A stretch of DNA of 64,000 bases from a bacterium (GTDB lineage: Bacteria; Verrucomicrobiota; Verrucomicrobiia; Limisphaerales; J093), in the NCBI GenBank assembly GCA_021780105.1, contig JAJXZJ010000025.1, positions 1 to 64,000 of the forward strand, read 5' to 3'. Shown one piece after another: positions 47,920 through 56,139 of the stretch. The position numbers and the translations under genes are program-made. Below the pieces are notes generated by a model. The model searched no databases. It saw only the letters and a list, made by a program, of their open reading frames with translations, and was not told the DNA's origin. Position 1 is the stretch's first letter. Each line of letters begins with the position of its first letter.

Positions 47920-48932
47920 GAGGGCAAGCGGAAGACAAATCGAACAGGCTCGGCCGGCTGTGGACCGACCCAGCCCTGCGGGCGGGACTGGCGCTGGCGC
48001 TGGTGATCGCGCTGGGCTGCGTGTTCAACGCGGACGGCGCGTTCTTCAAGATCGGCACGCACCGCGATGCGCTGCGGCAGGCGTCGGTGTTCGGCATTCT
48101 CGCGTGTGGCATGACGCTGGTGATCATCAGCGGCGGCATTGATCTGGCGGTGGGCAGCGTGCTGGCGCTGGTGGCGGTGACGTTTTCGCTGCTGTGCATT
48201 CACTGGAGCTGGTCGCCGTGGCTGGCGGTGCCGCTGTGCCTGCTGCTGGGCGCGGCGTGCGGCGGCGTGGCCGGCGGGCTGACGGCCTGGTTCCGCATCC
48301 AGCCGTTCATCGCCACGCTGGCGATGATGGTGTTCGCGCGCGGCCTGGCGAAGACCGCTTCCGGCGGCATGAAGGTTTCCACCGCGGTGCAAAACCCGGA
48401 CGGGACGTATCGCTACGTGGACGTGCCGGCGGTGTTCCGGTTCATTGACCATCGCGTCCTGGACGGCAACCTGTCCATGGTGACGGTCATCTTCCTGGTG
48501 TGCCTGGCGCTGACGTGGATCGTGCTGGCGCGGCACCGCTGGGGCCGGCAGCTCTACGCCATCGGCGGCAACGAGGAGGCGGCGCGGCTCTCCGGTGTGC
48601 CGGTGACGCGGGCCAAAATCCTGGCCTACGCCGCCTGCGGCCTGCTGGCGGGCGTGGCGGGGTTGTGCCAGGCGGCGCAGGAACAACAAGGCGATCCCGA
48701 GGCCGGCGCCGGCTACGAACTGACAGCCATCGCCATCGTCGTGATCGGCGGCACGGCGCTCACGGGCGGCCGCGGCGGACTGGGCTTGACGTTGCTGGGC
48801 ACCCTGACGATCGGCTATCTGGAAAAAATCCTCAGCATCAACGCGGTTCCCGAAGCCACGCGCCTGATGCTCACCGGCGCGATCATCGTGCTGGCGGTGC
48901 TGGCGGTGCTGGCGCAGCGCCGGCGGCGTTGA
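47916..48932 (+). CDS. Ribose-type sugar ABC transporter permease
   Basis: The 338-residue protein has about nine helices and the RbsC-type signature GMTLVIISGGIDLAVGSVLALVAV, plus the EAA-like loop RQLYAIGGNEEAARLSGVPV and the C-terminal AIAIVVIGGTALTGGRGG. It forms the sugar channel as a homodimer. It is translationally coupled to the ATPase. A normal spacing of about 140 bp separates it from the Spy-like gene. Confidence 0.93.
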   Translation: MRGQAEDKSNRLGRLWTDPALRAGLALALVIALGCVFNADGAFFKIGTHRDALRQASVFGILACGMTLVIISGGIDLAVGSVLALVAVTFSLLCIHWSWSPWLAVPLCLLLGAACGGVAGGLTAWFRIQPFIATLAMMVFARGLAKTASGGMKVSTAVQNPDGTYRYVDVPAVFRFIDHRVLDGNLSMVTVIFLVCLALTWIVLARHRWGRQLYAIGGNEEAARLSGVPVTRAKILAYAACGLLAGVAGLCQAAQEQQGDPEAGAGYELTAIAIVVIGGTALTGGRGGLGLTLLGTLTIGYLEKILSINAVPEATRLMLTGAIIVLAVLAVLAQRRRR

Positions 48933-49074
48933 GCAGGAGCGCAACCGCCCGGCGGCGCCGGCGTCATCTCGCTGTAACCTGCGCGCGGCCGGGTTCGTCT
49001 GACCCGCTGTGAACGGACCGTTCCGGCAGGTGGATGGGTCCGAAAGAACAAATATCAACATCAAGAGACAAACT

Positions 49075-49470
49075 ATGAAGTTCATCAAAGCAAACTGGCT
49101 CATTGCCATGACCGTTGCCGGTCTGGTGGCCGGCTCCAGCCTCGCGCTGGCCCAGAACTCAACGGGCGACACGAAGCCCGCCACCACCCAGCGCGCCCAG
49201 CGCGGGAACATGCTCAAGCGCATGACCAAGACGCTCGATCTGACCGAGAAACAGCAGGCGGAGTTGAAACCAGTCTTCAAGGAGACGCAGGACAAGATGA
49301 AGGAACTGCGCGCGAAGACCGACCTCTCGCGCGAAGATCGCCGCGCCGAGATGCAGAAAATCCGCAAGGCCTCCAACGAGAAGATCAAGAAAATCCTCAC
49401 CACCGAGCAGTGGGACAAATGGCAGAAGGAAATGCAAAAACAGCGGAGCAAGCGCACACAGCAGCAATAG
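49075..49470 (+). CDS. Small secreted Spy/CpxP-like helical protein
   Basis: The 131-residue protein has a signal peptide (LIAMTVAGLVAGSSLALAQ) and an all-helical mature part: MLKRMTKTLDLTEKQQAELKPV, LREDRRAEMQKI, ILTTEQWDKWQKEMQKQ. This pattern of an LTxxQ-like motif and long amphipathic helices resembles Spy and other periplasmic chaperones, though the exact LTxxQ pair is not both present. It lies between the sugar permease and the binding lipoprotein and is followed by a terminator. Confidence 0.65.
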   Translation: MKFIKANWLIAMTVAGLVAGSSLALAQNSTGDTKPATTQRAQRGNMLKRMTKTLDLTEKQQAELKPVFKETQDKMKELRAKTDLSREDRRAEMQKIRKASNEKIKKILTTEQWDKWQKEMQKQRSKRTQQQ

Positions 49471-49494
49471 CCGCGATTGACAATTTTTCTCCGC

Positions 49495-49527
49495 AACGGG
49501 GCGGCACGGGCCGTCCCGTTTTGTTTT
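49495..49527 (+). terminator. Rho-independent terminator after the Spy-like gene
   Basis: A nine-pair stem ACGGGGCGG / CCGTCCCGT (one G-T wobble) with a six-base loop at 49496-49519 is followed by TTTTGTTTT. It stands 41 bp before the sugar-binding lipoprotein gene, so the lipoprotein needs its own promoter or is made by partial readthrough. Confidence 0.75.
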
Positions 49528-49567
49528 CCGCATTGACCGCGCGCCGGCGTTGCCGCATCTAAACTCC

Positions 49568-50554
49568 ATGCATCGCCCGCAGAAATTCATGTTGCTGGTT
49601 CTCAGCGTGGGTCTGGCCGCGCTGGGCGGTTTCCTCGCCGGCTGTGGCAAGGCGCCTTCGTCGTCCTCGTCCGCGGACGAAGGCAGCGCCAGACCCGCCG
49701 GCAAGGTGTTCGTCATCGGCATGAGCCAGTGCAACCTCGGCGAGCCGTGGCGCGTGCAGATGAACGCGGACATCGCGGCTGCCGCCCGCCAGCACCCGGA
49801 CCTGAAGGTCGTGTTCAAGGACGCCCAGAACGATACGCTGCAGCAGCGGGCGCACGTCGAGGAGTTCGTCAGCGCCAAGGTGGACCTGCTCATCGTTTCC
49901 CCCAAGGAAGCCGCACCGCTCACCGAGCCGGTGGCCCGCGCGATGGACGCCGGCATCCCGGTAATCGTGCTCGACCGGCGGCTGCTCGGCGACAAGTTCA
50001 CCTGCTTCATCGGCGCGGATAACAAGAAAATCGGCCACGCTGCCGGCGAATGGATCAAGCAGACACTCGGCGGCAAGGGCAACGTGGTCGAACTGGAAGG
50101 TCTCATGACCTCCACGCCGGGGCAGGACCGCCACAGCGGCTTCCGCGAGGGCATCGCCGGCTCGCAGATCAACGTCATCTTCGAGGCGGACATGAAATGG
50201 CTGGAGCCGGACGCGCGCAAGGAAATGGAATCCGCCCTGTCGCGTTTTCCGAAAATTGACCTCGTCTATGCCCACAACGACCCCGGCGCGCACGGCGCCT
50301 ACCTGGCCGCCCAGGCCGCCGGCCGGGAGAAGGAGATGAAGTTCGTCGGCATTGACGCCCTGCCACAGGAAGGCGTGGCTTACGTCAGCCAGGGCATTTT
50401 GAGCGCCACCTTCCAGTATCCCACCGGCGGCGCCGAGGCGATCACCACCGCGCTTAAAATTCTCGCCGGCGAAAAGGTGCCCCAGGAAATCACGCTCGGC
50501 TCGCGGCTGTTCACGAAGGACAACGTGGCCCAGGGCGGCCAGGCGTTGAACTGA
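49568..50554 (+). CDS. Ribose-type sugar-binding lipoprotein
   Basis: The 328-residue protein has a lipobox FLAGC and then a Peripla_BP_4 fold: VFVIGMSQCNLGEPWRVQMNADI, the hinge strand VDLLIVSPKEAAPLTEPVARAMDAGIPVIVLDR, KIGHAAGEWIKQTLGG, and LVYAHNDPGAHGAYLAA. It binds a pentose or related sugar for the ATPase and permease upstream. A low-GC signal plus terminator separates it from the permease gene, allowing higher expression of the binding protein. Confidence 0.9.
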   Translation: MHRPQKFMLLVLSVGLAALGGFLAGCGKAPSSSSSADEGSARPAGKVFVIGMSQCNLGEPWRVQMNADIAAAARQHPDLKVVFKDAQNDTLQQRAHVEEFVSAKVDLLIVSPKEAAPLTEPVARAMDAGIPVIVLDRRLLGDKFTCFIGADNKKIGHAAGEWIKQTLGGKGNVVELEGLMTSTPGQDRHSGFREGIAGSQINVIFEADMKWLEPDARKEMESALSRFPKIDLVYAHNDPGAHGAYLAAQAAGREKEMKFVGIDALPQEGVAYVSQGILSATFQYPTGGAEAITTALKILAGEKVPQEITLGSRLFTKDNVAQGGQALN

Positions 50555-50613
50555 CCGCGGGCCGCCGGCGCAAGGCCGGTTGACAAGCTGGCCGGCCGTT
50601 GCACCTTCTGGCT

Positions 50614-51168
50614 ATGCTTATCAAGACCATTATCAAAACCATTGGGGTTGGCGCCCTGATGGCCGCGACGGCTTCGGCCGCGTCGCTCTACGATATCCCG
50701 CTCAAGGACATTGACGGCAAGGCGACGTCGCTCAAGGCGTATCAGGGCCGGGTGCTGTTGATCGTGAATGTCGCCTCGCGGTGCGGTTACACGCCCCAAT
50801 ACCAGCCGCTGGAGGCCGTGTACCGGAAATACAAGGATCAGGGGTTGGTCGTGCTCGGTTTTCCCAGCAACGATTTCGGCGGCCAGGAACCGGGCACGCC
50901 GGAGGAGATCAAGTCCTTTTGTTCGGGCAAGTATGACGTCACCTTTCCGCTGTTTGAAAAACTGAAGGTCCGTGGCGGTCCCGACCAGCACCCGCTCTAC
51001 GCCGCGCTCACCGGCAAGGATTCGCCGTTTCCCGGTGAGGTGCAGTGGAACTTCGGCAAATTTCTGATCAGCCGCGACGGCAAAATTGTCGCCCGGTTCC
51101 CGTCGGCAGACCGGCCCGATTCGCCGCCGGTCGTCAAGGCGATTGAAACCGCCCTCGCGGCCAAATAG
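50614..51168 (+). CDS. Glutathione peroxidase family protein, secreted
   Basis: The 184-residue protein has an N-terminal signal (IGVGALMAATASA). The peroxidatic Cys57 in VNVASRCGYTPQY is Cys, not selenocysteine. The other active-site residues are Gln in GGQEPGTPEE and Trp in WNFGKFLI. It reduces peroxides in the periplasm, most likely with thioredoxin-like donors. It converges with the ABC ATPase gene, 10 bp apart. Confidence 0.92.
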   Translation: MLIKTIIKTIGVGALMAATASAASLYDIPLKDIDGKATSLKAYQGRVLLIVNVASRCGYTPQYQPLEAVYRKYKDQGLVVLGFPSNDFGGQEPGTPEEIKSFCSGKYDVTFPLFEKLKVRGGPDQHPLYAALTGKDSPFPGEVQWNFGKFLISRDGKIVARFPSADRPDSPPVVKAIETALAAK

Positions 51169-51177
51169 GCCGCCGCC

Positions 51178-52230
51178 TCAGCGCGGCATCACAAACAGGT
51201 TCTGCGGGCGGACGTGGACGGCCAGTTCGGCACCAGGCCGGCGGATCGCCAGCGGATTTTGCTCGAACGCCTTGATCGTCGCGGTCGCCGAAAGCGCCAG
51301 CTCGTATTCCTCGATCTCGCCCAGGTAGGTGACGCGGTTGATCCGGCAACGCAGCACGTTGACCTCGTCCGTACCGATGCGGGCCGCCTCCGGCCGGAAA
51401 CCGATCCACACCGCCTGGCCCGGCGCAAGGCCCGGTTTGCCCTCGGCCAGCAGGCGACCGAATTCCGTCCGCAACCGCGCGCCCTCCGCGGACGCGGTTT
51501 CCACGTCGCCCGGCAGCCAGTTGGTTTCGCCGATGAAGTCGGCGACGAAGCGGTTGGCCGGCGCGCCATAAACCGCGCGCGGCTCGCCCACCTGTTCCAC
51601 CACGCCGTCGTGCAGCACAGCCAGACGGTCTGCCAGGGACAGTGATTCCTTCTGGTCGTGCGTGACGTAAATCGTCGTGATCCGCGTCTGCTCATGGATG
51701 CGGCGGATTTCCTCGCGCATTTCCAGACGCAGTTTCGCGTCGAGGTTCGACAGCGGCTCGTCGAGGAGCAACACGTCCGGCCGGATGACGAGCGCCCGCG
51801 CCAGCGCCACGCGCTGCTGCTGGCCGCCGGAAAGCTGGTTCGGCGAGCGGTCGGCCAGATTCTCCATCTGCACGATGCCCAGCGTCTCGGCCACGCGCTG
51901 TTTCTTTTTCGCGGCAGAAAATCGGCGCACGTCCAGGCCGTAGGCGACGTTTTCCGCGACCGTCAGGTGCGGCCAGAGCGCGTAATTCTGAAACACCATG
52001 CCCGTGTTGCGCTGGTGTGGTGGCACGCCATTCATCGGCCGGTCGCCAAAAAAAACGCCACCTTCCTCGGGCTGGTAAAACCCGGCGATCAGCCGCAGCA
52101 GCGTGGTCTTGCCGCAGCCGGACGGGCCGAGCAGGAAGAACAATTCACGGTCGCGGATTTCAAGGGAAATGTCCTTCAGCACCGGCGTGGCGCCGAAGCC
52201 TTTGGTGACATGGCGGACGGAGACATTCAT
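51178..52230 (-). CDS. Iron/polyamine-type ABC transporter ATP-binding protein
   Basis: The 350-residue protein has Walker A GPSGCGKTT, Q-loop VFQNYALWPHLTV, signature LSGGQQQRVALARAL, Walker B VLLLDEPLSNLD and H-loop VTHDQKES. A C-terminal TOBE domain lies at about 270-345. The class is FbpC/PotA-like. Its start overlaps the stop of the binding-protein gene (ATGA). There is no permease nearby, so the transporter must use a permease coded elsewhere. Confidence 0.9.
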   Translation of the reverse strand: MNVSVRHVTKGFGATPVLKDISLEIRDRELFFLLGPSGCGKTTLLRLIAGFYQPEEGGVFFGDRPMNGVPPHQRNTGMVFQNYALWPHLTVAENVAYGLDVRRFSAAKKKQRVAETLGIVQMENLADRSPNQLSGGQQQRVALARALVIRPDVLLLDEPLSNLDAKLRLEMREEIRRIHEQTRITTIYVTHDQKESLSLADRLAVLHDGVVEQVGEPRAVYGAPANRFVADFIGETNWLPGDVETASAEGARLRTEFGRLLAEGKPGLAPGQAVWIGFRPEAARIGTDEVNVLRCRINRVTYLGEIEEYELALSATATIKAFEQNPLAIRRPGAELAVHVRPQNLFVMPR

Positions 52231-53576
52231 GGCGGGTTGATGGCGGGGGCTTCGCCAAGCCGGCGATACTTTTGCTGCGCCCAGGTTTGCCATTCGATCT
52301 GCTTGCGGTTGCGGAACGCGGGATCCTTCCACGACGTTTTCGCCAGCGCCAGCGCCTCGGCTTCCGTGAGTGGCGCCCGGCCCAGCGCGACGCAATCCGC
52401 CGCCGACTGTCCGCGGCGGATGATCGCCCGCCACGCCTTGCGAAGTTCCGGGTGCGTGTCCACCAGCAGCGCGCCGACGAGCGCGGCCACCACGTCGCGC
52501 CGGTCGCGGGCGAGCTGGGCGTTGTAACGAAACGTCTGTTTCAACTCGAACGGCGAGAACGCGATGTTGCTCACGTCGCGGTAGCGCCGGTAGAAGTCCG
52601 GCCGCACGGACATGCGTTCGATCGAATACCGCTGCGGGCCTTCCGGATGGCCGCGCGGCAGGAACCAGAGTTTCTGCCCCGGCTCGCCCATCACGAACTG
52701 GAGGAACCGCTGCGCCAGTTCCCGGTGCGGCGCGCCCTTCAGGATGCAAATGCCGTCCGGACTGATCGCGGTGAAATCCTCCGGCAGGACGAAGGTCATG
52801 TTCGTGCGGCCGGCGACCGCCACCTGCGTGAAGCCGTAAAAATCAATCGCAAACCCGTAGGCGCTCTGGCCCAGCGTCACGTCCTTGGCGGTGCTCGACG
52901 AAAAGCGGTCGAAGTTCCCGACGTTGCCGCCGATTTCCGTCACCAACTGCCAGCCGCGCTCCCAGCCGCAGGCCTGGAAGAACGACTCGAACATGTTGTT
53001 CATCGTCCCGCTGTTGCGCGGGTCCGCCGCGCCCACCCAGCCGTAGAGCCGCGGGTCGGCCAAATCTGCCCAGCGCCGCACCTGCGGCAGGCCCACGAGG
53101 CGCTGAACGCGGGTGTTTTGCAGAATGCCGAAGCTGGAAAGCGCCGCGCCATACCAGCGGAATTGCGGGTCGTAAATCTCCACGCCGTTCGCGCTCTGCG
53201 GAATGCCGTCGAGAATTGCGGCCGGCAGCCGGTACGGTTCGGTCAGTTTCCGATCCGCGAGCAGCAAATACGGCTCCGGCCCGCCGCCGAAAAAACAGTC
53301 AATGCCGATGCCGTCCGGCTTGGCGGCGAACTCCGATTGCACGAACCGCACCGCGTCCGCCGTGCCGCCGACATCGCGCCACTCGACGCCCGCATCCCCG
53401 CCAAACTGCTGCCGATACCACGCCGCAAAGCCGCGGCTGAATTCCTCGCGGATGGAGAGGTTGTGCGGCGAGATGACGATGACGGATTCGGCGGCCAGCA
53501 TCGCTCCGGGCAGCCATCCCAGAAGCAGAATCGCTGCCCGCCACCAGCCGGGGAACCGTGGTTGGCCGTGCCGCAT
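52227..53576 (-). CDS. ABC transporter periplasmic substrate-binding protein (family 1)
   Basis: The 449-residue protein has a signal peptide (ILLLGWLPGAMLA) and a class-1 binding fold: VIVISPHNLSIREEFSRGFAAWY, GIDCFFGGGPEP, YGAALSSFGILQN, LPEDFTAISPDGICILKGAPHRELAQRFLQFVMGEPGQ. The pattern resembles iron(III)/thiamine/2-aminoethylphosphonate-binding proteins. It is about 100 residues longer than FbpA, with a C-terminal helical tail. The ligand is unknown. It is translationally coupled to the ATPase. Confidence 0.78.
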   Translation of the reverse strand: MRHGQPRFPGWWRAAILLLGWLPGAMLAAESVIVISPHNLSIREEFSRGFAAWYRQQFGGDAGVEWRDVGGTADAVRFVQSEFAAKPDGIGIDCFFGGGPEPYLLLADRKLTEPYRLPAAILDGIPQSANGVEIYDPQFRWYGAALSSFGILQNTRVQRLVGLPQVRRWADLADPRLYGWVGAADPRNSGTMNNMFESFFQACGWERGWQLVTEIGGNVGNFDRFSSSTAKDVTLGQSAYGFAIDFYGFTQVAVAGRTNMTFVLPEDFTAISPDGICILKGAPHRELAQRFLQFVMGEPGQKLWFLPRGHPEGPQRYSIERMSVRPDFYRRYRDVSNIAFSPFELKQTFRYNAQLARDRRDVVAALVGALLVDTHPELRKAWRAIIRRGQSAADCVALGRAPLTEAEALALAKTSWKDPAFRNRKQIEWQTWAQQKYRRLGEAPAINPP

Positions 53577-53642
53577 CGCGGCCAAGGTAGAAGCACTCCG
53601 GCGCGGAAAACAACGGCGAAATGCGCGCCGCCGGCGCGCGGC

Positions 53643-54566
53643 TCAGGCCGGCAACGCTTCAAGCGCGGCGATGCGCGACTCCAGCGGCGGATGCGTGCTG
53701 AAGAGCAGGTGCAGCAAACCGCCCCGGCCGCCGTTGATTTTCAGCGTCGCAAAGGCGTCCTGCCCGCCGCTTGCCGGCGCGGGTTGCGGTCCCGCGGCCA
53801 CCCGCTGCAGGGCGCGCAGGGCGGCGATCATGTTGTCGCGGCCGGCGTAACGCGCGCCGCCGGCATCGGCGCGGAATTCGCGCCAGCGCGAAAACCAGCA
53901 GACCACGATTGCGCCGAACAGCGAGAACACGACTTCAAACACCATCACGAGCAGATATTGGAAGAAATAACTCGGCCGGTCATCATCGCTGCGGCGCATG
54001 GCGTTCGTGACCGCGAAGGCCGCCAGCCGCGCGAAGAACATGACGAACGCGTTGATCACGCCCTGGATCAACGTCATCGTCACCATGTCGCCGTTGGCGA
54101 CGTGGGTGATTTCGTGGGCGAGAACGCCGCGGACCTCGTTCCGGTTCATGTTCTGCAATAGACCGCTCGAAACCGCCACCAGCGCACGCGACCGCGACGG
54201 ACCGGTGGCGAAGGCGTTTAATTCCGGCGAGTTGAAGAAGCCGACCTCCGGCATCACCGGCAGCCCCGCCCGCCGCGCGAGGTCATGCACCAGTTCCACC
54301 AACGCCCGCGCCTGCGGATCGTCCGTGTCGGGCGGGATCACCTGCACGCCCATCATCCACCTGGCCATCAGCCGGGAGATGGCGAGCGAAATGAAGGCGC
54401 CGCCCATGCCCCACACGAAGCAGAACACCAGCAGCGCGCTGTAACCCTGGCCGCCGAGGCGCGTGCCGACGCCCAGCACGGCCAGCACCAGCGAGATGGT
54501 CAACACCACCAGGAAGTTGACCGCCAGAAAGAGCACGACTCGTTTGGCAATACCACCGAATTTCAT
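53643..54566 (-). CDS. htpX: HtpX-family membrane metalloprotease
   Basis: The 307-residue protein has four membrane helices (two at the start, two after the active site) and the zinc motif HEITH at 151-155 with the third ligand Glu in WREFRADAGG. It degrades damaged membrane proteins and is often under envelope-stress control. The conserved SPELNAFATGPSRSRALVAVSSGLL precedes the site. A 317-bp non-coding gap lies upstream. Confidence 0.95.
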   Translation of the reverse strand: MKFGGIAKRVVLFLAVNFLVVLTISLVLAVLGVGTRLGGQGYSALLVFCFVWGMGGAFISLAISRLMARWMMGVQVIPPDTDDPQARALVELVHDLARRAGLPVMPEVGFFNSPELNAFATGPSRSRALVAVSSGLLQNMNRNEVRGVLAHEITHVANGDMVTMTLIQGVINAFVMFFARLAAFAVTNAMRRSDDDRPSYFFQYLLVMVFEVVFSLFGAIVVCWFSRWREFRADAGGARYAGRDNMIAALRALQRVAAGPQPAPASGGQDAFATLKINGGRGGLLHLLFSTHPPLESRIAALEALPA

Positions 54567-54883
54567 GGTTCAACCTGAGTTTTGAGAGTTGTCATTTGGA
54601 CCACCGGAAGGACGGCGCGTTCACCGCATCCTCCCGCAGCCGCCACGACGGGCGACCGGCTACAGCATGAGCACATTTTCCGGCGGCGTGCAAGCGGGCT
54701 GCGTCCACCAGGAAAGACACGAATTACACGAAACCGCTCTGTAATACTTGGGGCAGATTCGTCGTAAATAGATGGTTTCAAACATAAACCAGCGTGCGGA
54801 TTGGATGAAAAACCATTTTGGAGGCCGGCTCAATGCGCGGGCAGGCTGAAAAACGGCTTTTGCGAGCGGACTTGGGCGGCGCG
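54567..54883. other. Intergenic region with a repeat remnant
   Basis: No gene is seen. The centre contains AGGAAAGACACGAATTACACGAA, a string like the CACGAATTACACGAA-type interspersed repeat common in Verrucomicrobiota (family knowledge). The rest is AT-rich for this genome and probably holds the htpX promoter. Confidence 0.45.
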
Positions 54884-56017
54884 TCAGACCTCCAGCACCT
54901 TCTCGAACTTGGTCAGGTTGCGCGCCCCGTTGTCCGTCACCAGCGCCACGTCCTCCAGTCGCACGCCGCCGACCGATGGGTAGTAGAGGCCGGGTTCCAC
55001 CGTGACGACGTGCCCCGGTTGGAGCACCGCGTCCGAGGCGGCGCTCAAGCGCGGGGACTCGTGAATTTCCAGGCCCAGCCCGTGGCCCGTGCCGTGGAAA
55101 AAGCCCTGCATCCGGCCGTTGTGGCGGCCGGTGGGGTAGCCTTCCTGCTCAAAGAATTCCTGGATTGCGGCGTGGACTCTCGCGCCCTTTGTGCCGGCGC
55201 GCACGAGCTCGAAGCCGAGCTGCTGCCCGTGGCAGACCGTGTCGTAAAGTTTCCGCACCGCCTCGCTGGCACGACCCTTGACCACGGTGCGCGTGATGTC
55301 GCCGTAATAACCGGTCTTCTGCGAGCGCGGGAAGATGTCGAGGATCACCGGCTGGTTGACGTGCAACGGCCCGTGGCCGACCTCGTGCGGATCGCACGTC
55401 TGCCCGCCGCCGGCGGCGATGGTCTGGTTCGCCGTGCCGCCGGCCTGGATGATCGCGATCTGGATGATCGCCTGGAGCTTTTCCGACGTGAGCGGCACGC
55501 CGTGATAAAGCAACTGTCCGCCGGGACCGACCTTCGAGGTGCGGATGGCCTGGATGCCCTCGGCCATGCCCACCTCCGCCATCATCAGCGCCGCGCTGAT
55601 CTTCTTCACCTCCGCCGGAGTTTTGAATTCGCGTTCCGGGAAGAAAAACGCGCCGGGGCGCACCTTGACGCGCACCTTGAGCCGGCGCAATTCACGGGCC
55701 AGGCCGTGCGGGAAGTTCGCCGGGACAAGGAATTTTTTGACCCCCAGTTCCTTCGCCATGAGCCGGATGACCGGGGCGAAACCGTCGTTGCCGCCGCGCC
55801 ACCGGCCCAGTTTCCGCTGGCATTGGGACAGGGGCACCACGCGGCAGTGGCGGGCGCAGCGGCGGACGCGGTCCACCTCCAGGTCGCTGGCCACGACGTA
55901 AGCCTGGTCCTTCGCGAAGAGGTAAACAAACGGGTCCGGCACCGACATGCCGACGGCGTAACGCATGTTCGCGTCGTGCTCACTGTCGGCAACAATCAGG
56001 AAATTGTCGGCGCTCAT
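54884..56017 (-). CDS. M24 family metallopeptidase (X-Pro aminopeptidase-like)
   Basis: The 377-residue protein has a creatinase-like N-terminal domain and an M24 pita-bread domain. The five metal ligands are recognisable: Asp in VILDIFPR, Asp in YYGDITR, His in FHGTGHGLGLE, Glu in VEPGLYY and Glu in GVRLEDVALV. It is cytosolic, with no signal peptide, and probably removes N-terminal residues before proline. ATG at 56017 was chosen; upstream codons are not conserved. Confidence 0.9.
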   Translation of the reverse strand: MSADNFLIVADSEHDANMRYAVGMSVPDPFVYLFAKDQAYVVASDLEVDRVRRCARHCRVVPLSQCQRKLGRWRGGNDGFAPVIRLMAKELGVKKFLVPANFPHGLARELRRLKVRVKVRPGAFFFPEREFKTPAEVKKISAALMMAEVGMAEGIQAIRTSKVGPGGQLLYHGVPLTSEKLQAIIQIAIIQAGGTANQTIAAGGGQTCDPHEVGHGPLHVNQPVILDIFPRSQKTGYYGDITRTVVKGRASEAVRKLYDTVCHGQQLGFELVRAGTKGARVHAAIQEFFEQEGYPTGRHNGRMQGFFHGTGHGLGLEIHESPRLSAASDAVLQPGHVVTVEPGLYYPSVGGVRLEDVALVTDNGARNLTKFEKVLEV

Positions 56018-56139
56018 ACAGGTCTGGGCGACTGGACTCTGGCACCACCGCTGCCCGCTGGAAAGTCCGGATTTGTTCTGCCAGTCAGGCCCGAAACGTT
56101 CGCGAAATTCCAATCGGCGGCGCTCCGGCCAGGCGGACT

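Noticed and set aside
50614..51168. Selenocysteine in the glutathione peroxidase
   Set aside because: The active-site codon is an ordinary Cys codon in the RCGYTPQ motif and the frame has no internal TGA.
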